A DNA stretch of 64,000 bases, from positions 1 through 64,000 of the forward strand of contig NZ_JBJHBQ010000006.1 in the NCBI RefSeq assembly GCF_050485565.1, in the 5' to 3' direction. The DNA comes from Glycocaulis sp050485565. GTDB taxonomy: Bacteria; Pseudomonadota; Alphaproteobacteria; Caulobacterales; Maricaulaceae. The position numbers and the translations under genes are program-made. Under the pieces are notes generated by a model. It was not told the origin of the DNA and searched no databases. It saw only the letters and a list, made by a program, of their open reading frames with translations. Of this stretch, positions 9,673 to 16,325 are shown one piece after another. The number at the start of each line of letters is the position of its first letter. The first letter of the stretch is position 1.

Positions 9673-10752
9673 TCAGTTCTCAGGGCCATGGCGTGCTGCC
9701 GCCAGCGACGCGCTGTCCTCATTAAGCAGGATGCGTGCTGCTGCGTGGATGCGTTCAAGGTCCGCATTCATCAATCCACGCGCATTGTCTATGCCTAACC
9801 GCTCTTCCAGTTCGGCAATAACCCGTGCATTCGCGTATGAATGAGGCAGGGCGGGATTATCCGAGCGGTCCTCGTAAAACCGGGTAAGGGTCTTTTCCAT
9901 TGTGCTGTTGGCCAGTGTCAGCTCGGTCAGTTTCGCACGGTATTCAAGATGCCATGACTCCAGCTCGTTCCATTGCGCATAGTCGGCAAAATGCTGTGCC
10001 TCATGGGCGAGAAAATTGACCTCAAATTCCTCACCTTCGAGAGAATCGTAGCTCGGCACCACAGCGAACAGGCCGTCCTCCCTTGCCCAGCCGCCCACAT
10101 TTCTGGCTGAACAGCTGGCATAGCTGATCCAGCCACGGCTGGCGAAATCATCCATAAAAACAACCCGAACCTCCTGCGTGCTCTCGGGCAGTTCGACTGT
10201 CCGGATTTCCTCCTCCTGAGAGCGCCACACCATAAGGTCGTGCACGGTGCCTGTTATGCCCATGATCGCGTAGTGGCCCTCGGCCTCGATCTCGCTGATG
10301 GCGCGGGCGTGCAGCTCCGCCGGCCAGGCAAGGTCAGAGATATCCTCAATACCGCGAGCGGCCATCTCGCCGCGGACCGCGTCTTCCAGCGCTGCTTCAA
10401 GGAGCTCCGCCTCTTGCGAGCCGGTAAACAGTGCATTCCAGTACGCCCGGTATCGTGCCAGCAGCCAGTCGGTGAAGCCTGCATCTGCCTCGGCGGCATA
10501 ACCCGGATTTTCAGGATCAAAACGATCGATCATGCAGGCTCTGAACGCCTGGCACTCATCTGGAAGCCCGTCCGATGGCAATTCCAGTAGCAGGTCTCGC
10601 GCAAGCGCGGCATCGCCCTGCAAGGCATGACCAATTGCCGGCGCGGCTTCGTGCGAACGGCACCTTGTATCAGTGCGCTCTGTTTCGTCCTCAGCGCCAG
10701 ACTCCGAGGCAAGGCAAATGGCCGCAATCGCGGTGACAACAAGCTGATACAT
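9673..10752 (-). CDS. Secreted putative zinc metallopeptidase-like protein
   Basis: 359 residues beginning with a short signal peptide (MYQLVVTAIAAICLASESGA), preceded by a strong ACCGGAGG site, so exported to the periplasm or outside. I do not recognise the family. In the C-terminal third a HExxH motif occurs as LAHEAQHFADY, followed about 19 residues later by LEYRAKLTEL, whose Glu is placed like the third zinc ligand of gluzincins. The rest is acidic and mostly helical, with four Cys in the first half (RCRS, DECQAFRAC) and one in YASCSARN that could form disulfides. It sits 32 bp downstream of an AraC-type regulator on the same strand and is probably co-transcribed with it. Protease function is inferred from the motif alone. 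Confidence 0.68.
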   Translation of the reverse strand: MYQLVVTAIAAICLASESGAEDETERTDTRCRSHEAAPAIGHALQGDAALARDLLLELPSDGLPDECQAFRACMIDRFDPENPGYAAEADAGFTDWLLARYRAYWNALFTGSQEAELLEAALEDAVRGEMAARGIEDISDLAWPAELHARAISEIEAEGHYAIMGITGTVHDLMVWRSQEEEIRTVELPESTQEVRVVFMDDFASRGWISYASCSARNVGGWAREDGLFAVVPSYDSLEGEEFEVNFLAHEAQHFADYAQWNELESWHLEYRAKLTELTLANSTMEKTLTRFYEDRSDNPALPHSYANARVIAELEERLGIDNARGLMNADLERIHAAARILLNEDSASLAAARHGPEN

Positions 10753-10784
10753 GACGCGCCTCCGGTTTGAACCCGTATAGAGGT

Positions 10785-11477
10785 CTAGGGAGGCGATATG
10801 CGCGCGTATTGTAATTTTCTGAACCTGCGCCATTCCATCGGGCTCAAGCCCGTCTCGGCCTTGAAACAGCGGTTGAAGTAAGGCTGATCGGTATATCCGG
10901 CAGTTGCCGCCACGTCGGCGAGCGGCACTTCTGTGCGTTCCAGCATCTGCCTTGCGTGATGAAACCGCGCACGCTTGCGATACACAGCAGCCGTAACGCC
11001 AAATGCCCTGCGAAATTGCCGCGCGGCGTAGGACGGCGAAATACCGTAATGGCGCGCCCAGCGCGTCAGGGAGAAGCACGGGTTTTCCCGGATATGTTGC
11101 GCTAGCACGCCCGGCAGGTCGTCAATCTCGCGAAGAACGGGGCGGGCAAGGCAGAAAAGCTGCTCAGACGCCGCGCGCAGATCGGCCTGGGAAAGCCTGG
11201 CAATCAGATCGGGATCGGCAATTTCATAGTGCGCATGGCCCGGCACCGGCGATGGCAAGGGCAGGTTCAGGAGCCGCACGGGCCGCGCGGCCGTCTCATT
11301 CCTGTGAGCGTCGAATTCAGAGTGTACCAGCACAGCGCCGGGGACCACATGGCAACGCCCGCCATCGCCTGACTCCAGATAGCTCCCCTCCAGAACAACC
11401 GTTACATACCCATCGCGATGTACATGATAGGGCAGTTGAAACTGAGCCGGGAGCGTCTGGATGCCGAAGCGTTCCAC
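10785..11477 (-). CDS. AraC-family transcriptional regulator
   Basis: 230 residues. The N-terminal half is a cupin-like effector/dimer domain (LPYHVHRDGYVTVVLEGSY…VVPGAVLVHSEFDAH), and the last ~95 residues are the double helix-turn-helix of the AraC/XylS family (FSLTRWARHYGISPSYAARQFRRAFG, then VPLADVAATAGYTDQPYFNRCFKAETGLSPMEWRR). The effector is not predictable. It lies directly upstream of the secreted HExxH protein gene with a 32-bp gap on the same strand, so the two probably form an operon and the regulator may control it. The protein is short for AraC regulators (usually 250–300) but both domains are complete. Confidence 0.9.
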   Translation of the reverse strand: MERFGIQTLPAQFQLPYHVHRDGYVTVVLEGSYLESGDGGRCHVVPGAVLVHSEFDAHRNETAARPVRLLNLPLPSPVPGHAHYEIADPDLIARLSQADLRAASEQLFCLARPVLREIDDLPGVLAQHIRENPCFSLTRWARHYGISPSYAARQFRRAFGVTAAVYRKRARFHHARQMLERTEVPLADVAATAGYTDQPYFNRCFKAETGLSPMEWRRFRKLQYARISPP

Positions 11478-11568
11478 GCATCAAAGTCCGCATACTTGTT
11501 GGCAATAGCGCCAGTATCACCGTTCGCGGCGGTGAAGGCAATTCATCAGCGGCTCGCAGGAGCAGGCA

Positions 11569-11604
11569 AAAGGGCCCGCCACCAGGGAGCGTGGCGGGCC
11601 CTTT
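11569..11604 (-). terminator. Rho-independent terminator of the fasciclin gene
   Basis: Perfect 14-bp stem AAAGGGCCCGCCAC / GTGGCGGGCCCTTT with an 8-nt loop, 24 bp after the stop codon at 11629. T-rich on the exiting minus strand (TTTTGCC); the mirrored A/T ends could also work in the other direction. Confidence 0.85.
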
Positions 11605-11628
11605 GACATGCCGAATCTATGGAGGGGA

Positions 11629-12129
11629 TCAGTTCGGCAGGATGACGGCGTCGATCACATGGATCACGCCGTTGGAGGCTTCGATATCAGCGGTGATGAC
11701 ATTGGCGCCATCAACCGTGACCGAGCCGTCTTCACCGACGACGACGTTGACGGCCGTGCCTTGCAGGGTCTCCAGATCATACGTGCCCGGATCAACGCTG
11801 TCGGAAGTATAGCTGCCCGCCACCACGTGATAGGTCAGCACGGCCTGCAGCTGTGCCTGGTTTTCCGGCATCAGCAGGGTGTCGACCGTGCCTTCGGGCA
11901 GAGCTGCAAAGGCGGCGTCGGTCGGCGCGAACACGGTGAACGGGCCTTCGCCTTTCAGCGCATCAACAAGGTCGGCGGCCTGAACGGCGGCGACCAGCGT
12001 GTTGAAATCATCAGCGGCCACAGCCGTGTCGACAATGTCAGCCGGGCCACGGTGATGGTCGGCGAGCACAGGCGCGGCAAGAAGCGCGGCGGCAGCAGCA
12101 GTCGAGGAAATGATTGCAGTAAGGCGCAT
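11629..12129 (-). CDS. Fasciclin (FAS1) domain protein, exported
   Basis: 166 residues: a cleavable signal peptide (residues 1–~23, ending AAPVLA) followed by one FAS1 domain. The H1 and H2 boxes are clear: GPFTVFAPTDAAFAALP and, at the end, DIEASNGVIHVIDAVILPN; the YH motif LTYHVVAG lies between them. FAS1 proteins are secreted or periplasmic and mediate adhesion in several systems; similar single-domain proteins are common in alphaproteobacteria with no defined role. CGGAGAC precedes the ATG and a strong terminator follows the stop, so it is a single-gene unit. Confidence 0.92.
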   Translation of the reverse strand: MRLTAIISSTAAAAALLAAPVLADHHRGPADIVDTAVAADDFNTLVAAVQAADLVDALKGEGPFTVFAPTDAAFAALPEGTVDTLLMPENQAQLQAVLTYHVVAGSYTSDSVDPGTYDLETLQGTAVNVVVGEDGSVTVDGANVITADIEASNGVIHVIDAVILPN

Positions 12130-12277
12130 GGATGTTGTCTCCGTTTCGGTTGTCGAAACGAGGCAGCGTGTCCGGGGGAAAATCCGTCAGCCTCGCGATA
12201 CCAAAGGGGTGGCATCACGGAGTCTTACGGAACCGGCCCACTGCCGGATCACCGGTGCTGGAGACCTGCCTGCCCCC

Positions 12278-12453
12278 GAACCCCCGGGGCGCATCAGCGT
12301 CCGTCGAAGCAAAAAATGAGGGTTCATCTGGCAGGAGAAGTGGCTGGAGCGGGTGAAGGGAATCGAACCCCCAGGGCGCGCCCGCGCCCGTCGAAACAAA
12401 AGATCGAGGGTTCGCCTGAAAGCCGGGGAGGTCTGGAGCGGGTGAAGGGAATC
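12278..12453 (-). repeat. Two degenerate ~88-bp tandem units carrying copies of the tRNA-Gly 3' end
   Basis: Immediately 3' of tRNA-Gly (minus strand) lie two units, 12365–12453 (89 bp) and 12278–12364 (87 bp). Each boundary carries the tRNA 3' segment: 26 bases covering CCA, the 3' acceptor strand and half of the T arm are identical at 12434–12459 (in the tRNA) and 12345–12370. A third, decayed trace is seen around 12257–12285. The interiors also match one another (CCGTCGAA, CAAAA, GAGGGTTC) but have diverged. No protein is encoded. Confidence 0.8.
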
Positions 12454-12507
12454 GAACCCTCGTCTTAAGCTTGGGAAGCTTCTGCTCTACCATTGAGCTA
12501 CACCCGC
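12434..12507 (-). tRNA. tRNA-Gly (anticodon CCC)
   Basis: 74 nt with encoded CCA. Acceptor stem GCGGGTG/CACCCGC pairs perfectly, D arm GCTC–GAGC, anticodon loop TTCCCAA giving CCC (complement of 12473–12475), T loop TTCGATT between GAGGG and CCCTT. The anticodon loop and the first stem pairs match the E. coli glyU pattern. It reads the GGG codon. Confidence 0.96.
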
Positions 12508-12710
12508 AAGATGCCTTGCAGGACAGCGTTTTAAGGCTCTGGCAGGCACAATGGCAAGCCTGCAAATCAGGCATAATCCGGAACAAACGGGCTACTTCGT
12601 GATACTCAGTCCCGAAATAGTCCCGAACGGCATTCGCGCTGCGAGACTAACAGAATAGGGGCTTCTTGTGGAGGGGGATGCCGCTCACCTGTTACACGTA
12701 TGCTTGTGCC

Positions 12711-13142
12711 TTAAACGGTTCGCGTCGTCGGGTATGGCTTAACCCATCGTGTCAGAAACGGGCGATTGATGATTTCCAATCTTACTCGCACCATCGCGTG
12801 TACAGCTTCCGGACGCTTATCCGGAATTCTCGTGAAGGTCATATGCAACGATTCACATGGGCCTTGAGGTTCATATTTGCTGTGCCGCTCACCAGTATTG
12901 TCAACAAGACTTACGATTTCCGGGTGGAGCGATTTGACGGCTGTGATCCGAATTTCTCCCGCTGGATCAACCGCTATAATGAAACGGGCAGTCTCTTGGT
13001 TTGTATCTTGAGCTTGAGCCAGCAGGCTCATCGTGACCGTGGGCGGAAAAAAGTAAGGGCGGAAAAAGGTAGGCAGGAAAGCACCGAGAGCGAAGCCAAG
13101 TACAGGGCCAGCTATTGTCCAAACCTTCAGTATGGCCTCCAT
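12711..13142 (-). CDS. Orphan membrane-anchored hypothetical protein
   Basis: 143 residues. A single hydrophobic segment near the start (about residues 8–27, VWTIAGPVLGFALGAFLPTFF) would anchor it in the inner membrane; the remaining ~110 residues look like a soluble beta-rich domain (RFIIAVDPAGEIRITAVKSLHPEIVSLVD). I recognise no family. The start is set by a very good GGGAGG site seven bases before the ATG. The gene is visibly more AT-rich than its neighbours and lies beside tRNA-Gly and its repeats, which suggests acquisition by transfer (inference). It is not in an obvious operon. Confidence 0.6.
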   Translation of the reverse strand: MEAILKVWTIAGPVLGFALGAFLPTFFRPYFFPPTVTMSLLAQAQDTNQETARFIIAVDPAGEIRITAVKSLHPEIVSLVDNTGERHSKYEPQGPCESLHMTFTRIPDKRPEAVHAMVRVRLEIINRPFLTRWVKPYPTTRTV

Positions 13143-13336
13143 GTTCAAACCTCCCAATCGATTCTCACCTTCCCCTGATTATCAATTTCTTAGCCATATG
13201 TCCCATGTTCGGCCTATCCCGTAGTTGGCTGCGAATTCCTCCAAACTAACCCCGCCGAACAAGCCCTACTGGTCGCGCGGCCAGCGTGCGCCTAAGTGTG
13301 ATAGCACTCCTGCCACCGACACCCGAAGGAAGCCCC

Positions 13337-13837
13337 ATGGCCGAAGCCCTTTCCACTGCGCCTGCAGGCGAAACGCTGGAACAAGCCTATGCCCGTGTGC
13401 GCGAAGAGATCGCGGCCATTGTGGCGGGCGAGACCAGCGAGACGGCGCGCTTTGCTACCGCCGCCTGCGTGCTGGCGCAAAATTTCGCGCCGCGCTTTTT
13501 CTGGACCGGGTTTTATGTGGTTGATCCGCTAAAGCCCGCAGAGCTGGTGGTTGGCCCGTATCAGGGTACGCTGGGCTGTTTGCGCATCCCGTTCGGCAAA
13601 GGCGTTTGCGGCGCGGCGGCGGCAAGCGGCGAGACGCAGCTGGTGGCAGACGTGCACGCCTTCCCCGGCCATATCGCCTGCGACAGCCGGTCAAACTCGG
13701 AGATTGTCGTGCCGGTGTTCCGGGCCGATGGATCGCTGGCAGCGGTGCTGGATGTGGATTCAGAAAGCCTCAATGCCTTCAGCTCCGAAGACAAAGACGG
13801 GCTTGAAGCGATCTGCCAAGTTTTGCTGACGGCCTAG
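13337..13837 (+). CDS. Free methionine-(R)-sulfoxide reductase (GAF domain)
   Basis: 166-residue cytoplasmic single-GAF protein that reduces free L-methionine-(R)-sulfoxide. The family hallmarks are present: FFWTGFYVVD, the segment GTLGCLRIPFGKGVCGAAA with two of the conserved cysteines, and HIACDSRSNSEIVVPVF with the third cysteine, the catalytic one in the yeast enzyme. Length equals the usual fRMsr size. The ATG at 13337 follows GAAGGAAG; the open frame upstream (13286) lacks conservation. Its last codon overlaps the stop codon of the convergent gene at 13834 through a shared CTAG. Confidence 0.92.
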   Translation: MAEALSTAPAGETLEQAYARVREEIAAIVAGETSETARFATAACVLAQNFAPRFFWTGFYVVDPLKPAELVVGPYQGTLGCLRIPFGKGVCGAAAASGETQLVADVHAFPGHIACDSRSNSEIVVPVFRADGSLAAVLDVDSESLNAFSSEDKDGLEAICQVLLTA

Positions 13838-14334
13838 AACAGCCCCAGGAATTTCTTGCGCTTGCGCGGCGCTTCTCGTTCCGGTGTGCCGTCTGCCCAA
13901 TCCGCATCCGCGTCCGGCGCAACGGGCGACACGGCCTGCGCCTCGCCCGCAAAGCCCGCATCAACGCGCTCCCCGGCAATCGCCGGAGCGGGCTGCGCCT
14001 TCGGCCTGTCCGCCGCGCCGGTCTGAGGCGGTTCTGGCGTGCAGATATCGGCGTCGCACAGCGCATGGCCGATCACGCCCGACATGTTCAGCGGCAGGGG
14101 GGAATACGGCCCTTGCGTATCGGCAAGACCCAGCTGGCTGCGGAGTTCCATGCGGAACGACCCGGCGCGCGTGGCGATACGGTGGCGGCGCTCATCCTCT
14201 TCGCGCAGGCGCGACAGATCGGCCGGGCGCGGCGCGCGCACCGCAATGGCGCTTTCCTCGCGAGCCTTTGCCAAGGCGGCGCGGGCGCGGTCCAGATCAA
14301 GCCGGGACGGGGTGTCGTTCATGTCACTGCTCAT
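13834..14334 (-). CDS. Hypothetical protein, probable partner of the proteasome-like gene
   Basis: 166 residues with no family I recognise. The N-terminal third is charged and helical (DLDRARAALAKAREESAIAVRAP…RLREEDERRHRIATRAGSF), the middle is low-complexity Pro/Ala-rich and acidic, and it ends in a basic patch KRKKFLGLF. No signal peptide or membrane segment. AAGGAG eight bases upstream fixes the start at 14334. It begins 26 bp after the stop of the 412-residue Ntn-hydrolase-like gene on the same strand and is probably translated from the same mRNA, so a functional link is likely but unproven. Its stop codon overlaps that of the convergent fRMsr gene. Confidence 0.65.
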   Translation of the reverse strand: MSSDMNDTPSRLDLDRARAALAKAREESAIAVRAPRPADLSRLREEDERRHRIATRAGSFRMELRSQLGLADTQGPYSPLPLNMSGVIGHALCDADICTPEPPQTGAADRPKAQPAPAIAGERVDAGFAGEAQAVSPVAPDADADWADGTPEREAPRKRKKFLGLF

Positions 14335-14360
14335 CGATCAAGCTCCTTGCCCGCCAGCCA

Positions 14361-15599
14361 TCAGGCTTTGCGAGCATACCATTCAACGCCACCTGTTTGC
14401 GAGATCATCACCACATCGACATCGCCGCCCACCCCGGTCTGGGTCTGGTGCAGGCTGCCTTTGAGGATGTTGAGCTCCACCAGCGCCTTGGAGGTTTCGG
14501 CGATCTGGCGCTTGCCGGAGGCCGAGACCACCTGGATGAACGGGTTGATAAACTCTTCCTGGCTGACCGCATGGGCTGCCTTGATGAAATGCCCTGTCAG
14601 GGCGGGCAGCGTGCCCTTGCCTATCCGCTCCATCACCTCAGCCGCGGCGGCCGCGTCCAGCCCCGCCTCGCGCAGGGCTGCATCGGCGGCGGCCTCATTG
14701 GTGATGAGGTTCATCGAGATCATCATGTCGAACATGAGCGGGTGGATGCCGCGCAGGAAGGCATGGGTCATGTCGGCCTGCGCAAACGTGCGCACAAAGG
14801 CGTTTGGCCCGTCATCCACCCCCACGGCCGTCGTCTCGTCATGGGCGCGCTTCATCACCCCGTCGACCAGGATGGAGGCATAGTGATGGACATAGACCGG
14901 GAAAATGTCCGCTGTCCCCAGACCGGCGAACACAAGGCCCGCATAGGGCTCCAGAAAGGCCGGCTTGGTGACGATCATGTAGGCAAAGTCGAACAGGCGC
15001 GCGCGCATCGCCTCTTCCTGCCCGAACGCGCCCAGCGCATCGGCGATCAGCTGGTCCAGCATCGCGCCATAAAGCTCGTAGAAGCGTTCGCGCGTAAGAT
15101 GCCCGAACACGTCCAGATCTGCGCGCGGACGCCCGCTTTCGTCATGGGCGAGATGGCTGCGGTATAGCTCCAGCGCGGCCTCGAAGGCCGCCGCATCATC
15201 CTCATACCCGGCGCCGGGATAGCTCGCCATGGCGCGGGCATGGTTCATCAGGGTGAGGAAGGCCGCGCGCATCAGCGCCTCGAACTCCTCGCGTTCCTCG
15301 CGCTCGGGGAAAAGCTTGCGATTGCCATCCACGAAGGCGAAGAAGGCCGTCGCGCATTCGGCCACGCTTTCAAATTCGGCGCTGCCATGCTGCTGGCGGA
15401 AGGCATGGGCGATCTGCGACCAGGACCGGCCGAGCACATCGCCGCGCGAATAGACCATCAGGGCGACCGAGCCACTCAGCGGCAGGATTTTCTCCGCCTC
15501 CAGCGTGACGACCGGATCAGGGCCGCCGCCATAGGTGACAGCGCTGTCAGCGGCCAGTGCCACGGCCTGCCGATTCATAATCATCACTTCAGACGTCAT
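14361..15599 (-). CDS. Uncharacterised proteasome-beta-like (Ntn-hydrolase-like) protein
   Basis: 412 residues, cytoplasmic. After removal of Met1 the chain would begin Thr-Ser-Glu; 16 residues later comes ALAADSAVT, which places an Asp exactly at the position of proteasome Asp17, and a Lys (EAEKILPLSG) lies at 36, close to Lys33. The strand pattern (VALAADSAVT, KILPLSG, VALMVYSRGDVLG) also reads like the start of HslV/proteasome beta chains. The remaining ~330 residues are helical and have no motif I can name; HslV is only about 175 residues. I therefore infer an N-terminal nucleophile hydrolase fold with a long family-specific extension. Substrate unknown. First gene of a likely two-gene operon with the small protein at 13834–14334. 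Confidence 0.68.
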   Translation of the reverse strand: MTSEVMIMNRQAVALAADSAVTYGGGPDPVVTLEAEKILPLSGSVALMVYSRGDVLGRSWSQIAHAFRQQHGSAEFESVAECATAFFAFVDGNRKLFPEREEREEFEALMRAAFLTLMNHARAMASYPGAGYEDDAAAFEAALELYRSHLAHDESGRPRADLDVFGHLTRERFYELYGAMLDQLIADALGAFGQEEAMRARLFDFAYMIVTKPAFLEPYAGLVFAGLGTADIFPVYVHHYASILVDGVMKRAHDETTAVGVDDGPNAFVRTFAQADMTHAFLRGIHPLMFDMMISMNLITNEAAADAALREAGLDAAAAAEVMERIGKGTLPALTGHFIKAAHAVSQEEFINPFIQVVSASGKRQIAETSKALVELNILKGSLHQTQTGVGGDVDVVMISQTGGVEWYARKA

Positions 15600-15792
15600 C
15601 GGCCCTACTTCCCCTCACCGGCGCGTCTGTTACTGCACCGGCCCAGATCACGGTCCCTCCGCTGCCCGCCGGGCAGCCCGTTAACAGAAGGTTACCGCGA
15701 AAAATCGGGCAATGTTAAGGACAAAACCGCCGGTTAACCGCGATTGCACGGCCCGTATGTGCGCTAAATGACACGCCGCACGCCGCGCGGCG

Positions 15793-16242
15793 TCAGGCTG
15801 GCACCCTGGTCTCCCGGCGCGCCAGCCAGTGATCCACAGACCACCGCCCCGGCCCTGCCAGCGCGAAATGCAGCGGGATGAAGACCAGCACCAGCGCCGG
15901 CCACCAGTTGCGGAAATCTCCGCCCCAATGGACCATGGCAAGAGCCACCACGAAGTTGAACACCATCACCAGGCTGGCCGCCCGCGTGAGCGCACCCACA
16001 AGGATCAGCGCGCCGCATATGAACTGGGCATAGACCGAAAGCGGGGCCATCAGCTCGGGCATGATAAAGCCGTGATGGCCAACAAAGCCCACAAACTCGG
16101 CCATGCGCTCAGCCGACAGGATATTGTCCTGCGTCTCCCACATCAGAAAACTGCCAACCAGCAGGCGCAGCGCCAGCAGGCCAGTGTCGGCCGGCGCGCC
16201 CTGCGGCGGTGCGCCGCGTACGAACAGAATGGATTTGAGCAT
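15793..16242 (-). CDS. DoxX family membrane protein
   Basis: 149 residues with four hydrophobic segments (about 22–38, 60–78, 79–100 and 107–125) and the DoxX features LALRLLVGSFLMWE and FICGALILVGALTRAASLVMVFNFVVAL. DoxX-like proteins are inner-membrane proteins linked in some bacteria to thiosulfate/redox handling; the subfamily here is not assignable. GGGGAGG precedes the ATG. The 190 bp upstream of the Ntn-like gene and downstream of this one (15600–15792) contain no feature that I can name beyond probable promoter DNA. Confidence 0.85.
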   Translation of the reverse strand: MLKSILFVRGAPPQGAPADTGLLALRLLVGSFLMWETQDNILSAERMAEFVGFVGHHGFIMPELMAPLSVYAQFICGALILVGALTRAASLVMVFNFVVALAMVHWGGDFRNWWPALVLVFIPLHFALAGPGRWSVDHWLARRETRVPA

Positions 16243-16325
16243 GTTTGCCTCCCCGGTATTTTGCCGGGAAGGCTAGAGCATGGTTGCTCGTTTGAATATC
16301 AAACCCTTGTGAGCCTACGCTGGGC

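Noticed and set aside
12345..12370. Possible second tRNA gene
   Set aside because: Only the 3' acceptor strand, CCA and part of the T arm are present; no D arm, anticodon arm or 5' acceptor strand.
12608..12627. Short direct repeat AGTCCCGAA twice, considered as an attachment site
   Set aside because: Only 9 bp, on the 5' side of the tRNA, with no matching distant copy or integrase.
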